From Polaromonas sp. (GTDB lineage: Bacteria > Pseudomonadota > Gammaproteobacteria > Burkholderiales > Burkholderiaceae_C): DNA of 35,173 nt. A model generated the notes under the pieces. The model was not told where the DNA came from. It was given only the letters and a program-made list of their open reading frames with translations, and ran no database searches. The translations under genes were made by a program, and so were the position numbers. Shown in pieces: positions 24,354-31,659 of the stretch (its first letter is position 1; each line of letters starts with the position of its first letter). The stretch lies in contig JAURWY010000024.1 of NCBI GenBank assembly GCA_030654695.1, positions 1 through 35,173 on the forward strand, in the 5' to 3' direction.

Positions 24354-25538
24354 ATGGACAAGATCAAAAATCCATTTTCCCCAGGTGCAGGCTCACCGCC
24401 GCCGGAGTTGGCAGGCCGTGATGGCATTTTGGAGCAGGCGAGGGTGTTGTTGGGCCGGGTGAAGGCGGGTCGACCCGAAAAAAGCCTGCTACTAACCGGC
24501 CTGCGCGGCGTCGGGAAAACAGTGCTGCTCAATGAGATGGAGCGTCTGGCCCAGCGTGATGGCTTCAGGACTATTCTGGTAGAGGCCCACGGGGGTAAAC
24601 CACTCGCTGTTTTGCTGGCGCCTCACTTGCGCCGCTTGTTGTTTGACCTTGATCGCCTCGCGGGCGCAGGCAACAAAGTGCGCAGGGGTATTGCTGTGCT
24701 GAAAAGCTTTGTGGGCGCCATCACCGTCAAGGTTGGCGATTTCGACATTGGCTTGGACATTGAACCTGAAAAAGGCGCTGCCGACAGTGGCGACTTGGAA
24801 GTGGACTTGCCAACTCTGTTTGCCGCCGTAGGTGAAGCCGCGCAGGAGCGTGGAACAGCGGTGGCCATATTGATTGACGAAATCCAGTATTTCAGCTCTT
24901 CAGAGCTCAGTGCTCTCATCATGGCGATGCACAAGGTTCAGCAGCGCCAGCTTCCCTTGGTGCTGATGGGGGCGGGCCTACCCATCCTGCCTGGGTTGGC
25001 CGGTGAATCCAAGTCTTACGCAGAGCGGCTGTTCAGCTTCCCTGATGTGGGGCCACTGCCTGAAGTAGACGCAACCCGCGCCCTGCAAGAGCCCGTTCAA
25101 GCCGCGAACGAGTCTTTTGACGCTGACGCCTTGCATGAAATTTTTCGGATGACCAAGGGCTACCCTTACTTCTTGCAGGAGTGGGGCTATCAAGCGTGGA
25201 ATCACGCTGTGAGCTCCCCCATCAGCCTAGTGACAGTGCGTGAAAGCAATGCCATCGTCTCGCAACGATTGGATGAGAATTTTTTCCGTGTTCGATTCGA
25301 CCGCCTGACACCGCGAGAGAAAAAATTCTTGCGAGCCATGGCTGAGCTGGGAGCAGGGCCACATCGCACGGGCGATATTGCCGACAAGTTGAATGCCAAG
25401 ATCAGCACGCTGGGACCAGTGCGTGCAAGCCTGATCAAAAAAGGCATGGTGTACAGCCCATCGCATGGAGACATGGCATTTACCGTGCCATTGTTTGACG
25501 AGTTTATGCGGCGTGCCATGCCGCAGTTCGAGCAATAA
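24354..25538 (+). CDS. AAA-type ATPase with C-terminal winged helix
   Basis: A 394-residue STAND/AAA-like ATPase resembling the archaeal-ATPase and Orc1/Cdc6 group. It starts NPFSPGAGSPPPELAGRDGILEQA, the usual pre-Walker helix of this group. Walker A is GLRGVGKT (residues 49-56) and Walker B is ILIDEIQYF, with Asp175 and Glu176. A sensor-like strand PLVLMGAG follows near residue 201. From about residue 316 a winged helix-turn-helix is likely (LTPREKKFLRAMAELG, IADKLNAKISTLGPVRASLIKKG). The function is unknown. Two bases after its stop begins the remnant of an hsdR gene, so it was probably an accessory part of a type I restriction locus. The reading frame looks intact although its neighbour is broken. 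Confidence 0.85.
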   Translation: MDKIKNPFSPGAGSPPPELAGRDGILEQARVLLGRVKAGRPEKSLLLTGLRGVGKTVLLNEMERLAQRDGFRTILVEAHGGKPLAVLLAPHLRRLLFDLDRLAGAGNKVRRGIAVLKSFVGAITVKVGDFDIGLDIEPEKGAADSGDLEVDLPTLFAAVGEAAQERGTAVAILIDEIQYFSSSELSALIMAMHKVQQRQLPLVLMGAGLPILPGLAGESKSYAERLFSFPDVGPLPEVDATRALQEPVQAANESFDADALHEIFRMTKGYPYFLQEWGYQAWNHAVSSPISLVTVRESNAIVSQRLDENFFRVRFDRLTPREKKFLRAMAELGAGPHRTGDIADKLNAKISTLGPVRASLIKKGMVYSPSHGDMAFTVPLFDEFMRRAMPQFEQ

Positions 25539-25540
25539 AT

Positions 25541-25640
25541 ATGAGCACAGTTGGCCAAATAGAAAAGCGCACGCGACCCGTATCGTTGCACTGTTCCAGC
25601 AGCGGCTGGGCTACGACTATCTTGGCGACAAGGCTGATCT
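25541..25640 (+). pseudogene. hsdR remnant (type I restriction subunit, N-terminal scrap)
   Basis: The ATG at 25541 opens with MSTVGQIEKRT, the usual HsdR beginning. After a frameshift near 25575 the other frame continues ATRIVALFQQRLGYDYLGD, which is the following part of the HsdR N-terminus. Homology then stops at about 25630. Only some 30 of about 1000 residues survive, so the gene is dead. It sits two bases after the ATPase stop codon, which points to a former operon. Confidence 0.7.
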
Positions 25641-25651
25641 AGCGCCTGCAC

Positions 25652-25910
25652 TTGTGCGCAAACCTGAGCTTCAGCGATGTTGGCCGCGCCTTCAAGATCT
25701 CCGCGAGTGCCTCCGCCAAATTAGTGCCCGGCTTCGCCGCCGTGTACCAAGAAATCAAATGCGCTGGTGTAAACCTGCAACTGCTGTGCGAGGAGTACGT
25801 CCATGCCCATGTGCTGGCCGACAATTCACCAGCTTTTGCGTTAAGTGCCGGGCGTGGGCGCTGAGGCTCAAGCGCGCCATACGGCAAATTCACATTTCAG
25901 GTGAGGACTT
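25652..25910 (+). pseudogene. Decayed IS21-family transposase (istA) fragment
   Basis: Two frames together resemble IstA of IS21-type elements. The first has LSFSDVGRAFKIS, like the N-terminal helix-turn-helix, and then YQEIKCAGVNLQLLCEEYVHAH, like the conserved K-x-GVTLQLLWEEY segment. After a frameshift near 25820 the other frame gives FTSFCVKCRAWALRLKRAIR followed by QIHISGE, which matches the next IstA block. A piece between the first two blocks is missing. The DDE catalytic core and any istB gene are absent, so the element cannot move. It cuts off the hsdR remnant, so it may have inactivated that gene. No terminal repeats are recognised. Confidence 0.6.
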
Positions 25911-25930
25911 GAGAGACTCGGACTTACGGT

Positions 25931-25951
25931 ATAAATCAGTCCAAGATTTAT
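25931..25951. promoter_or_regulatory. Perfect inverted repeat upstream of the receptor/decarboxylase-like pair
   Basis: ATAAATC (25931-25937) and GATTTAT (25945-25951) flank a 7-base spacer, about 155 bases before the receptor gene. The arms and spacing suit a dimeric regulator such as a LysR protein, but no regulator gene is present nearby. The rest of 25911-26104 shows no gene. Confidence 0.4.
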
Positions 25952-26104
25952 GCCATTGCCCCGGTAGGTCAATATTCAAGCGGTCCGACATTCAGGCAGC
26001 TAAATCGGTTGTTCGAAATAAAGCGCCGCGTGGAGTTGTTGGCTCAGTTTTTGCTAAGTGGATTTGTGACAGCTGCTTTTCTCCGTTGACCAAGAAAGAA
26101 TGAA

Positions 26105-27070
26105 ATGAATATTTTTAGTCGCCGTGCGTTCGCGTTTTTGCTTATGAGTGTCTCTGTCGTTGCGTGTGCACAAACGTACCCTTCAAAACCAATCAAGATC
26201 ATTGTTCCGTTTCCAGCGGGTGGCACTGTTGATTTTTTTGCACGCGTTGTCAGTACAAAATTAACAGAATCAATGGGTCAACCCGTGCTGGTCGAAAACC
26301 GCGCAGGCGCTGGTGGAAACATTGCCGCAGAAGTTGTGGCGAAGTCAGCATCTGATGGATACACCCTTTTGATGGGTTCAGAAATTGTCGCCATCAACAC
26401 CTCGCTTTACAGCAAGCTTGGCTATGATCCGGTCAAAGATTTAGCCCCGATCACTTTGGTTGGGACTGTTCCCAATATCTTAATTGTTCACCCGTCGATA
26501 CAGGCCAGCTCTGTCAAAGAGTTAATTGCGCTGGCGGGGAAAAACCCAGGAAAAATGTCTTTTGCATCGACGGGGCAGGGCACATCAAGCCATCTGTCTT
26601 CCGAACTCTTTAAGCTCATGGCGAACGTGGACCTCCTGCATATTCCCTATAAAGGGGGGCCACCTGCGGTTGCTGACCTGATTGGCGGACAAGTCGACAT
26701 GATGTTTATCAATATGCCCACAGGTCTTGCACACGTGAAGAGTGGTAAGGCTCGTATTCTTGCAGTCAGTAGCATTCGGCGTGTGCCTCAACTACCGGAT
26801 GTCCCCACCGTCGACCAAGCGGGCTTAAAAGGGTACGAAACCAGCGCTTGGTCAGGACTTTATGCACCGGCCGGAACGCCCCATGACATCATCGCTCGGC
26901 TGAATGCTGAAGTTGTCAAAATACTCAAGATGCCAAGCGTGCGCGAGCAGTTAGCCGGTCAGGGCGCAGAGCCAGTTGGAGACACCCCTGAAGAATTTGG
27001 ACGATTTACGCGCGCAGAAATCGCTAAATGGGCAAAAATAATTAAAGTGTCGGGTGCCAAGATTGAATAA
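26105..27070 (+). CDS. Bug-family tripartite tricarboxylate transporter receptor (TctC-like)
   Basis: A 321-residue periplasmic solute-binding protein of the Bug/TctC family. A signal peptide (MNIFSRRAFAFLLMSVSVVACA) is followed by the family opening YPSKPIKIIVPFPAGGTVDFFAR and VENRAGAGGNIAAE. Further family blocks are ASDGYTLLMG, IPYKGGPPAVADLIGGQVD and GLYAPAGTP. Such receptors bind carboxylic acids and related compounds. No TctA/TctB membrane partner is present in the window, so this is an orphan receptor, as is common in Burkholderiales. Base composition is more AT-rich than the surrounding chromosome. It overlaps the next gene. Confidence 0.95.
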   Translation: MNIFSRRAFAFLLMSVSVVACAQTYPSKPIKIIVPFPAGGTVDFFARVVSTKLTESMGQPVLVENRAGAGGNIAAEVVAKSASDGYTLLMGSEIVAINTSLYSKLGYDPVKDLAPITLVGTVPNILIVHPSIQASSVKELIALAGKNPGKMSFASTGQGTSSHLSSELFKLMANVDLLHIPYKGGPPAVADLIGGQVDMMFINMPTGLAHVKSGKARILAVSSIRRVPQLPDVPTVDQAGLKGYETSAWSGLYAPAGTPHDIIARLNAEVVKILKMPSVREQLAGQGAEPVGDTPEEFGRFTRAEIAKWAKIIKVSGAKIE

Positions 27071-28037
27071 TCCTAGTTTGCAAGTCGCCGTCGGTGACTA
27101 TGACCGGACCCGGCCTCTCATTGATGGCTCTGTTGCATTCCCTGGATTTGACGCCAATGTCATGACGGGTGACTTGGAGGACATTTTTGCCAAAGCTTTT
27201 CGTGAGGCAACATTCGATGTAACGGAGCTTTCATTCAGCAACTATTTGATAGCGACATCGCGCGACGAATGCCCTTACGCTGCATTGCCCATATTTCCCT
27301 CAAGATCCTTCCGTCACTCGGCAATTTACGTTCGATCCGATCGCACTGTCCAATCGCCCAGTGATCTTCGTGGGAAGCGCATCGGGTGTCGAGAATATTC
27401 AAACACAGCATCACTGGTTGTGCGAGGGTTCTTGTTTGATGAGTATGGGCTTGTGCCAGAAGCAAGCGAATGGGTCATTGGTGATGTTGATCATGTCGAA
27501 CGTGAATCCATTGATGACCGGAATTGGCCTAAAGACCGCGTGAAGATCAAGGGCGTGGTTGGTCAGACATTAACCTCTTTGCTTTTAAACGGTGAGATCG
27601 ATGCGCTGATAGCTTATAAACCGCCGGTTGAATTTATAGAGAATAATAAAATGACACGACTTTTTCCAGACTGGCGCTCGGCTGAAAAAGATTACTTTAG
27701 ACGCACTCAACGGTTTCCAATCATGCACCTGATGGCTGCGCGAAAGGACGTACTTGCAAGTCACCCGAGCGTGGTTGACGCGCTCATGGATGGATTCACA
27801 AAAGCGAAGGGCATCGCTCAGGCTCGCTTGTCCACGCATCAAGCGCACCCAGTGATGTTGCCTTGGCTCACCGCAGAGCACGAAGCGACCCAAGCGCTAA
27901 TGGGTACGGATTTTTGGCCTTACGGTCTTGATAAAAATATGGAAATTCTTAACACGCAAATTCGGTGGTCATATCAGCAAGGCCTGATTCCGCGGCAGTT
28001 CGAAGTGAATGAGTTATTCCATCCACTGTGCCGTTGA
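27054..28037 (+). CDS. 4,5-dihydroxyphthalate decarboxylase-like protein
   Basis: A 327-residue protein like the Pht5/4,5-dihydroxyphthalate decarboxylase family, which has the fold of periplasmic binding proteins. Supporting stretches are VAVGDYDRTRPLIDGSV at the start, VTELSFSNYLIATSRDECP, PIFPSRSFRHSAIYVRS, DLRGKRIGCREY and the C-terminal YGLDKNMEILNTQI. No signal peptide is visible, so it is cytoplasmic. Only the original family member has a proven decarboxylase role, and most relatives are uncharacterised. The start is a GTG at 27054, overlapping the receptor by 17 bases; a TTG at 27063 is an alternative. Tight coupling to the receptor suggests that both handle one aromatic or carboxylic substrate. 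Confidence 0.85.
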   Translation: MPRLNNPSLQVAVGDYDRTRPLIDGSVAFPGFDANVMTGDLEDIFAKAFREATFDVTELSFSNYLIATSRDECPYAALPIFPSRSFRHSAIYVRSDRTVQSPSDLRGKRIGCREYSNTASLVVRGFLFDEYGLVPEASEWVIGDVDHVERESIDDRNWPKDRVKIKGVVGQTLTSLLLNGEIDALIAYKPPVEFIENNKMTRLFPDWRSAEKDYFRRTQRFPIMHLMAARKDVLASHPSVVDALMDGFTKAKGIAQARLSTHQAHPVMLPWLTAEHEATQALMGTDFWPYGLDKNMEILNTQIRWSYQQGLIPRQFEVNELFHPLCR

Positions 28038-28052
28038 TTGAGCAACGCAAAG

Positions 28053-28087
28053 GAAATCCGCTAAGGGCTGTGCCCTTCGCAGCTTCC
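28053..28087 (+). terminator. Hairpin after the decarboxylase-like gene
   Basis: AAGGGC (28064-28069) and GCCCTT (28073-28078) form a perfect stem around TGT. It extends outward through GC/GC to GGAA/TTCC. There is no T run, so it is a stable 3'-end structure or a Rho-assisted terminator. Confidence 0.45.
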
Positions 28088-28203
28088 TCTGCGTGCCATC
28101 AAAGACAAAAACTAAGCTAAAAAAGCGATGGACTTGCCCACTGTTGCGGGTTCAAAATCCAGCCCCCGCCCTTGGTCAAGATTCGCTCAGTGCGTGGTTC
28201 AGT

Positions 28204-28575
28204 TTATTTGCCGTTTTTCGGTGGACGGCCACCGCTCTTGACGCATTCATCCATGGTCTTGAACGCCGTGAAGTTCGTGGTTTGCTTGTAGCTGGCGCTG
28301 GTCTTGTCGTGACAAATGCTGGTCTTTGATTTTTTGACGGCAGGCTCGTCACCCGCTTTGGCAGCAGCAGGTGCGGCTGCAGCAGGCGCCGCTGTCGTTG
28401 CGGCAGCAGGCTTCGCTGCTGGTGTTGCAGCGGCAGGCTTCGCGGGTGTTGCGGAGGCTGCGGGGGCTGCGGTTGTGGCGGCCGCGGGCGCTGGCTTCGG
28501 TGCGGGAGTTGTCTGTGCCGATGCCACAAACCCAGCCGTTGCAAGCAACGCAAAAATCAGAGTGTTCTTCAACAT
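28204..28575 (-). CDS. Secreted Ala/Pro-rich protein with a small two-Cys C-terminal domain
   Basis: A 123-residue exported protein. A signal peptide (MLKNTLIFALLATAGFVASA) is followed by about 55 residues of low-complexity Ala/Pro/Thr/Lys sequence with AAPAAA and KPAAAT repeats. A 40-residue C-terminal domain follows: ICHDKTSASY, NFTAFKTMDECVKSGGR, with two cysteines that may form a disulfide. That CHDK...C-x-SGGR pattern recurs in small bacterial secreted proteins, but I cannot assign a function. The gene stops just before the island boundary and starts 41 bases from the 3' end of the nuclease gene on the same strand. It may be co-transcribed with the nuclease. Confidence 0.75.
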   Translation of the reverse strand: MLKNTLIFALLATAGFVASAQTTPAPKPAPAAATTAAPAASATPAKPAAATPAAKPAAATTAAPAAAAPAAAKAGDEPAVKKSKTSICHDKTSASYKQTTNFTAFKTMDECVKSGGRPPKNGK

Positions 28576-28615
28576 GTGTGTGTCTCCAAAAGCATGGCAA
28601 AAAGGCCACGTTGAT

Positions 28616-29431
28616 TTAACGCTGCCAGAGCAACTTGGTTGACGCGGGCTTTTCTGGCGTCATGGGCGAAACTGGTGTGGTGTCTGTTTCTTTGATCGAT
28701 GGCAAAAATGCAATGCCTGTTCTTCTTACCAGTTCTGCGTAGCTGATGGGCGGGGAGGCTTGTGTTGCGTTCGCATTTTCTTGCCAGTAGGCCCAGGCTT
28801 TGTTCTTGTGCTCGTCATAGACCAGCTTGAAAAGGTACTTGGGAACACGTACCTGTCCTGGGCCGATGGCCGGGCTCAAGGCGATGCTGGGCACATACAC
28901 CGGGCCGGTGATGACGTACACATCCCCCGTCGCACGGGACGCATATTTGCGCGTTGCTGACTCCACTGTTTTGGCCCACACGCCGCGGTTATGTTCAGGC
29001 GCTTGGGGCACCATGTTGGCCAGCGAAAAACTTTGCGCCATGGCCTGGGCTGTTGGCATGTCACCTGCAGGCGCCATGTGGCCGCGATCGTATCCGCTGC
29101 CCTTGTAGTCCTCTAGCGTGGCTCGCTCGGCAGACCGGAGTCTGGCATCCGCAAAAAACCGGTTGGTGCGCTTTTCCCCCGTGTCGGCAATCGATGCCTG
29201 ATTGAGTTTTTCAGCGACGAACACCGGGGTTTTACTTTCGCCTGAATGCAGGATGGCAAAAGCGTCGTAGCAAAGCGCACGTTGTGTTGGGCGTTTTTCA
29301 ACGATGGGTGCGGTTCGGTGTGCAAAAAACTGCGGACAGGCGGCGAAGTCTTCAGCCGCATGGCTCTGGGCGGCGGTACCAAAGGCCAAGAGGTAAGCGA
29401 GCGGGGATGCCGAGGGAGGAAAAATTCGCAT
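28616..29431 (-). CDS. Secreted DNA/RNA non-specific endonuclease
   Basis: A 271-residue beta-beta-alpha-Me nuclease of the NucA/EndA family. A signal peptide (cleavage near QSHA) leads to the mature protein. The catalytic motif YDRGHMAPAGD contains the general base His118, and the metal-binding Asn148 lies in PQAPEHNRGVW. Enzymes of this type cut single- and double-stranded DNA and RNA outside the cytoplasm with Mg2+, for nutrient scavenging, DNA uptake or cell competition. The ATG at 29431 is chosen over a TTG two codons earlier; neither has a clear ribosome binding site. A long inverted repeat lies directly upstream. It is followed by the small Cys-containing secreted protein. Confidence 0.92.
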   Translation of the reverse strand: MRIFPPSASPLAYLLAFGTAAQSHAAEDFAACPQFFAHRTAPIVEKRPTQRALCYDAFAILHSGESKTPVFVAEKLNQASIADTGEKRTNRFFADARLRSAERATLEDYKGSGYDRGHMAPAGDMPTAQAMAQSFSLANMVPQAPEHNRGVWAKTVESATRKYASRATGDVYVITGPVYVPSIALSPAIGPGQVRVPKYLFKLVYDEHKNKAWAYWQENANATQASPPISYAELVRRTGIAFLPSIKETDTTPVSPMTPEKPASTKLLWQR

Positions 29432-29434
29432 CTG

Positions 29435-29470
29435 CAATCTAATAAATCATTTTTATGAGTGATTAGATTG
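29435..29470. promoter_or_regulatory. Perfect 9-bp inverted repeat at the nuclease start
   Basis: CAATCTAAT (29435-29443) and ATTAGATTG (29462-29470) flank an 18-base AT-rich centre. One edge is 4 bases before the nuclease ATG. It could be an operator over the promoter or, in RNA, a hairpin hiding the translation start. Confidence 0.55.
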
Positions 29471-29553
29471 TTACTTGCATTTCCCTTGGCGACTGCAGAG
29501 AAGTTGTCGCCACACCATAATGAACCCAGAAAAATTTCAACCAGGATGATGTT

Positions 29554-30252
29554 TTGATCAAGTTCTACTACAACACTGCTCCCAATCCCGCCAAAGTGGC
29601 CTTGTTTCTGGAGGAGTCCGGTCTGGCTTACGAGGTCGTGCCCGTCGACACCCGCAAGGGAGAGCAGCACGCCGCGGCCTACACCGCCATCAACCCGAAC
29701 GCCAAAGTGCCCGCCATTGACGACGATGGCGTGGTCGTCTTCGACAGCAATGCGATTTTGTTGTACCTCGCCGAAAAGACCGGTGAGTTTCTGCCAACGG
29801 ACAGCCCCCAAGCGCGGGCGCAGATGTATTCGTGGCTGATGTTCATCGCCACGGGTGTTGGCCCTTACTCTGGACAGGCGGTGCATTTTCGGCACTTCGC
29901 ACCGGAGCCCAAGGCTTATGCCCTGAATCGATATGACTTTGAAGCTTGGCGCCATTGGGGCATCTTGGATGCCCATCTTGCCAAGCATCGCTTCATGCTG
30001 GGCGATAACTACACCATCGTAGACATGGCCTTTTGGGGCTGGGCTAGAGCCGTGCCATTTGTGTTGGGTGCCGACGCTTGGGACAAACTGCCCAACGTCA
30101 AACGCCTGCTCGATGACATCAATGCACGGCCGGCCGCCCAACGCGCGGAAGCCTTGAAAACCCAGTACGCCTTCAAGGCCGAGATGGACGAAAGCGCACG
30201 AAACGCTTTGTTTCCGCAAAATGTACGTTTGCAAACCACAGAGCTGAAATAA
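29554..30252 (+). CDS. Glutathione S-transferase
   Basis: A 232-residue GST. The N-terminal thioredoxin-like domain has IKFYYNTAPNPAKVALFLEE, the cis-proline glutathione-binding NPNAKVPAI, and DSNAILLYLAEK. The C-terminal helical domain has the conserved DNYTIVDMAFWGW. It conjugates or reduces electrophiles with glutathione in the cytoplasm. The start is TTG at 29554: AGGA lies 7 bases upstream and the only nearby ATGs are out of frame, so the rare start is well supported. A YghU-like GST follows after 4 bases, clearly in one operon. Confidence 0.93.
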   Translation: MIKFYYNTAPNPAKVALFLEESGLAYEVVPVDTRKGEQHAAAYTAINPNAKVPAIDDDGVVVFDSNAILLYLAEKTGEFLPTDSPQARAQMYSWLMFIATGVGPYSGQAVHFRHFAPEPKAYALNRYDFEAWRHWGILDAHLAKHRFMLGDNYTIVDMAFWGWARAVPFVLGADAWDKLPNVKRLLDDINARPAAQRAEALKTQYAFKAEMDESARNALFPQNVRLQTTELK

Positions 30253-30256
30253 CCGA

Positions 30257-31132
30257 ATGCCTGATTCAAACATCTACACCCCACCCAAAGTCTGGACTTT
30301 TGACAGCGAAAACGGTGGAAAATTCGCCAATATCAACAGACCGGTGGCGGGGCCGACGCACGAGCAGGCCTTGCCGCGTGGCGAGCATCCGCTGCAACTG
30401 TATTCACTGGCGACGCCCAATGGGGTCAAGGTCACCGTCATGCTCGAAGAGTTGCTGGCGCTTGGCTTCAGTGGCGCTGAGTACGACGCTTGGTTGATAC
30501 GCATCCAAAAGGGCGATCAATTTGGCAGCGGTTTTGTCGAGGTCAATCCGAATTCCAAGATTCCTGCGTTGATGGACTACAGCGGATCCAAGCCGGTGCG
30601 GATCTTCGAATCCGGGGCGATTTTGATGTACTTGGCAGAGAAGTTTGGCGTGTTGCTGCCGACTGAGTCGGCCGCGCGCGCTGAATGCTTGTCTTGGTTG
30701 TTTTGGCAGATGGGCAGTGCGCCGTATTTGGGCGGTGGCTTTGGCCATTTTTACGCCTACGCACCGTCAAAAATGGAATACCCGATCAACCGGTTTTCGA
30801 TGGAGGTCAAGCGGGAGTTGGACGTGCTCGACAGGCGACTGGCCGAGAGTCGCTATGTCGGCGGGGACGACTACACCATTGCCGACATCGCGACCTGGCC
30901 TTGGTACGGCGGTCTGGTTTTAGGGCAGCTGTACGACGCCGCTGAATTTTTGAATGTGCACGAGTACACGTATGTGGTCCGCTGGGCTAACGAAATTGCC
31001 AAGCGGCCCGCCGTGATTCGCGGCCGCATGGTCAATCGGGTGATGGGACCGTTGGCGTCGCAGCTGCATGAGCGTCACGACGCTGGCGACTTTGCTACGC
31101 AAACGCAAGACAAACTGGCGCCAGCATCATGA
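30257..31132 (+). CDS. yghU: YghU-like glutathione transferase / disulfide-bond oxidoreductase
   Basis: A 291-residue GST of the Nu class. The extended N-terminus (YTPPKVWTFDSENGGKFANI) and the block LPRGEHPLQLYSLATPNG are specific to the YghU/YfcG type. NPNSKIPALMDYSG and FESGAILMYLAEKFG follow, then the helical domain with DDYTIADIATWPWYGGL. E. coli homologues bind two glutathione molecules and reduce disulfides or organic peroxides. It is cotranscribed with the preceding GST. Confidence 0.94.
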   Translation: MPDSNIYTPPKVWTFDSENGGKFANINRPVAGPTHEQALPRGEHPLQLYSLATPNGVKVTVMLEELLALGFSGAEYDAWLIRIQKGDQFGSGFVEVNPNSKIPALMDYSGSKPVRIFESGAILMYLAEKFGVLLPTESAARAECLSWLFWQMGSAPYLGGGFGHFYAYAPSKMEYPINRFSMEVKRELDVLDRRLAESRYVGGDDYTIADIATWPWYGGLVLGQLYDAAEFLNVHEYTYVVRWANEIAKRPAVIRGRMVNRVMGPLASQLHERHDAGDFATQTQDKLAPAS

Positions 31133-31165
31133 CGCAGGTCGGGCCAACATGGTGGAAGCAGGTAG

Positions 31166-31183
31166 ACTGTGTTTTTATACAGT
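31166..31183 (+). promoter_or_regulatory. LexA-binding SOS box of umuDC
   Basis: ACTGTGTTTTTATACAGT contains CTGT-N8-ACAG (31167-31182), the LexA consensus. It lies 10 bases before the umuD ATG and overlaps a TATACA-like -10 box, so repressor binding would block transcription until DNA damage. Confidence 0.9.
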
Positions 31184-31192
31184 TTCTGCACC

Positions 31193-31657
31193 ATGCTTTC
31201 TTCCCGACTTGAACCCTCACTTGATCAAACGCCACAGCCTTTAGCGCCCGGCCTGCCAGCTGCTCAGCTGCGGCTGATCAGCCATCGATTGTCGGCTGGC
31301 TTCCCGTCACCCGCTGCCGACTACACCGAAGAAGCGCTGAACCTGAACGACTATTTGGTGCGCAACAAGCCGGCCACTTTCATGTTCACGGTCAAGGGCG
31401 ACTCGATGACCCACGCCGGCATCCACCATGAAGACAAGGTCGTGGTCGACCGTTCGCTGACGCCGCAGTCGGGCGACATTGTGGTGGCCGTGGTCAACAG
31501 TGACTACACCATCAAGCGGCTGCGCTACCGCCAAGGCCAACCCGAGCTTTGGCCGGAGAACCCGAGCTATGCGCCGATTACGTTTGCAGAAGGTGCTGAG
31601 CTCGAAATCTGGGGTGTCGTGGTGGGCGTGGTGCGGCGCCTCACCACGCGGGGCTGA
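31193..31657 (+). CDS. umuD: Error-prone polymerase V accessory protein UmuD
   Basis: A 154-residue UmuD/LexA-type serine protease. The self-cleavage site Ala35-Gly36 is in [13 protein letters not shown]. The catalytic Ser71 is in KGDSM and Lys108 in YTIKRL; their spacing of 37 residues equals that of E. coli UmuD (Ser60/Lys97). RecA filaments trigger cleavage to UmuD', which joins UmuC as DNA polymerase V. The ATG at 31193 is preferred; the upstream GTG at 31169 would lie inside the LexA box. No ribosome binding site is visible, so a very short leader is likely. umuC follows after 2 bases. Confidence 0.95.
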   Translation: MLSSRLEPSLDQTPQPLAPGLPAAQLRLISHRLSAGFPSPAADYTEEALNLNDYLVRNKPATFMFTVKGDSMTHAGIHHEDKVVVDRSLTPQSGDIVVAVVNSDYTIKRLRYRQGQPELWPENPSYAPITFAEGAELEIWGVVVGVVRRLTTRG

Positions 31658-31659
31658 AC

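Noticed and set aside
28141..28172. Complete tRNA gene
   Set aside because: Only a T-arm-like GGTTCAAAATCC is seen; the arm does not pair properly and the rest of a cloverleaf is missing, so I treat it only as a possible remnant.
28360..28510. Short direct repeats of GCAGCAGG/GCGGCAGG type
   Set aside because: They encode the Ala/Pro-rich tether of the secreted protein, have no regular spacer and are not a CRISPR array.
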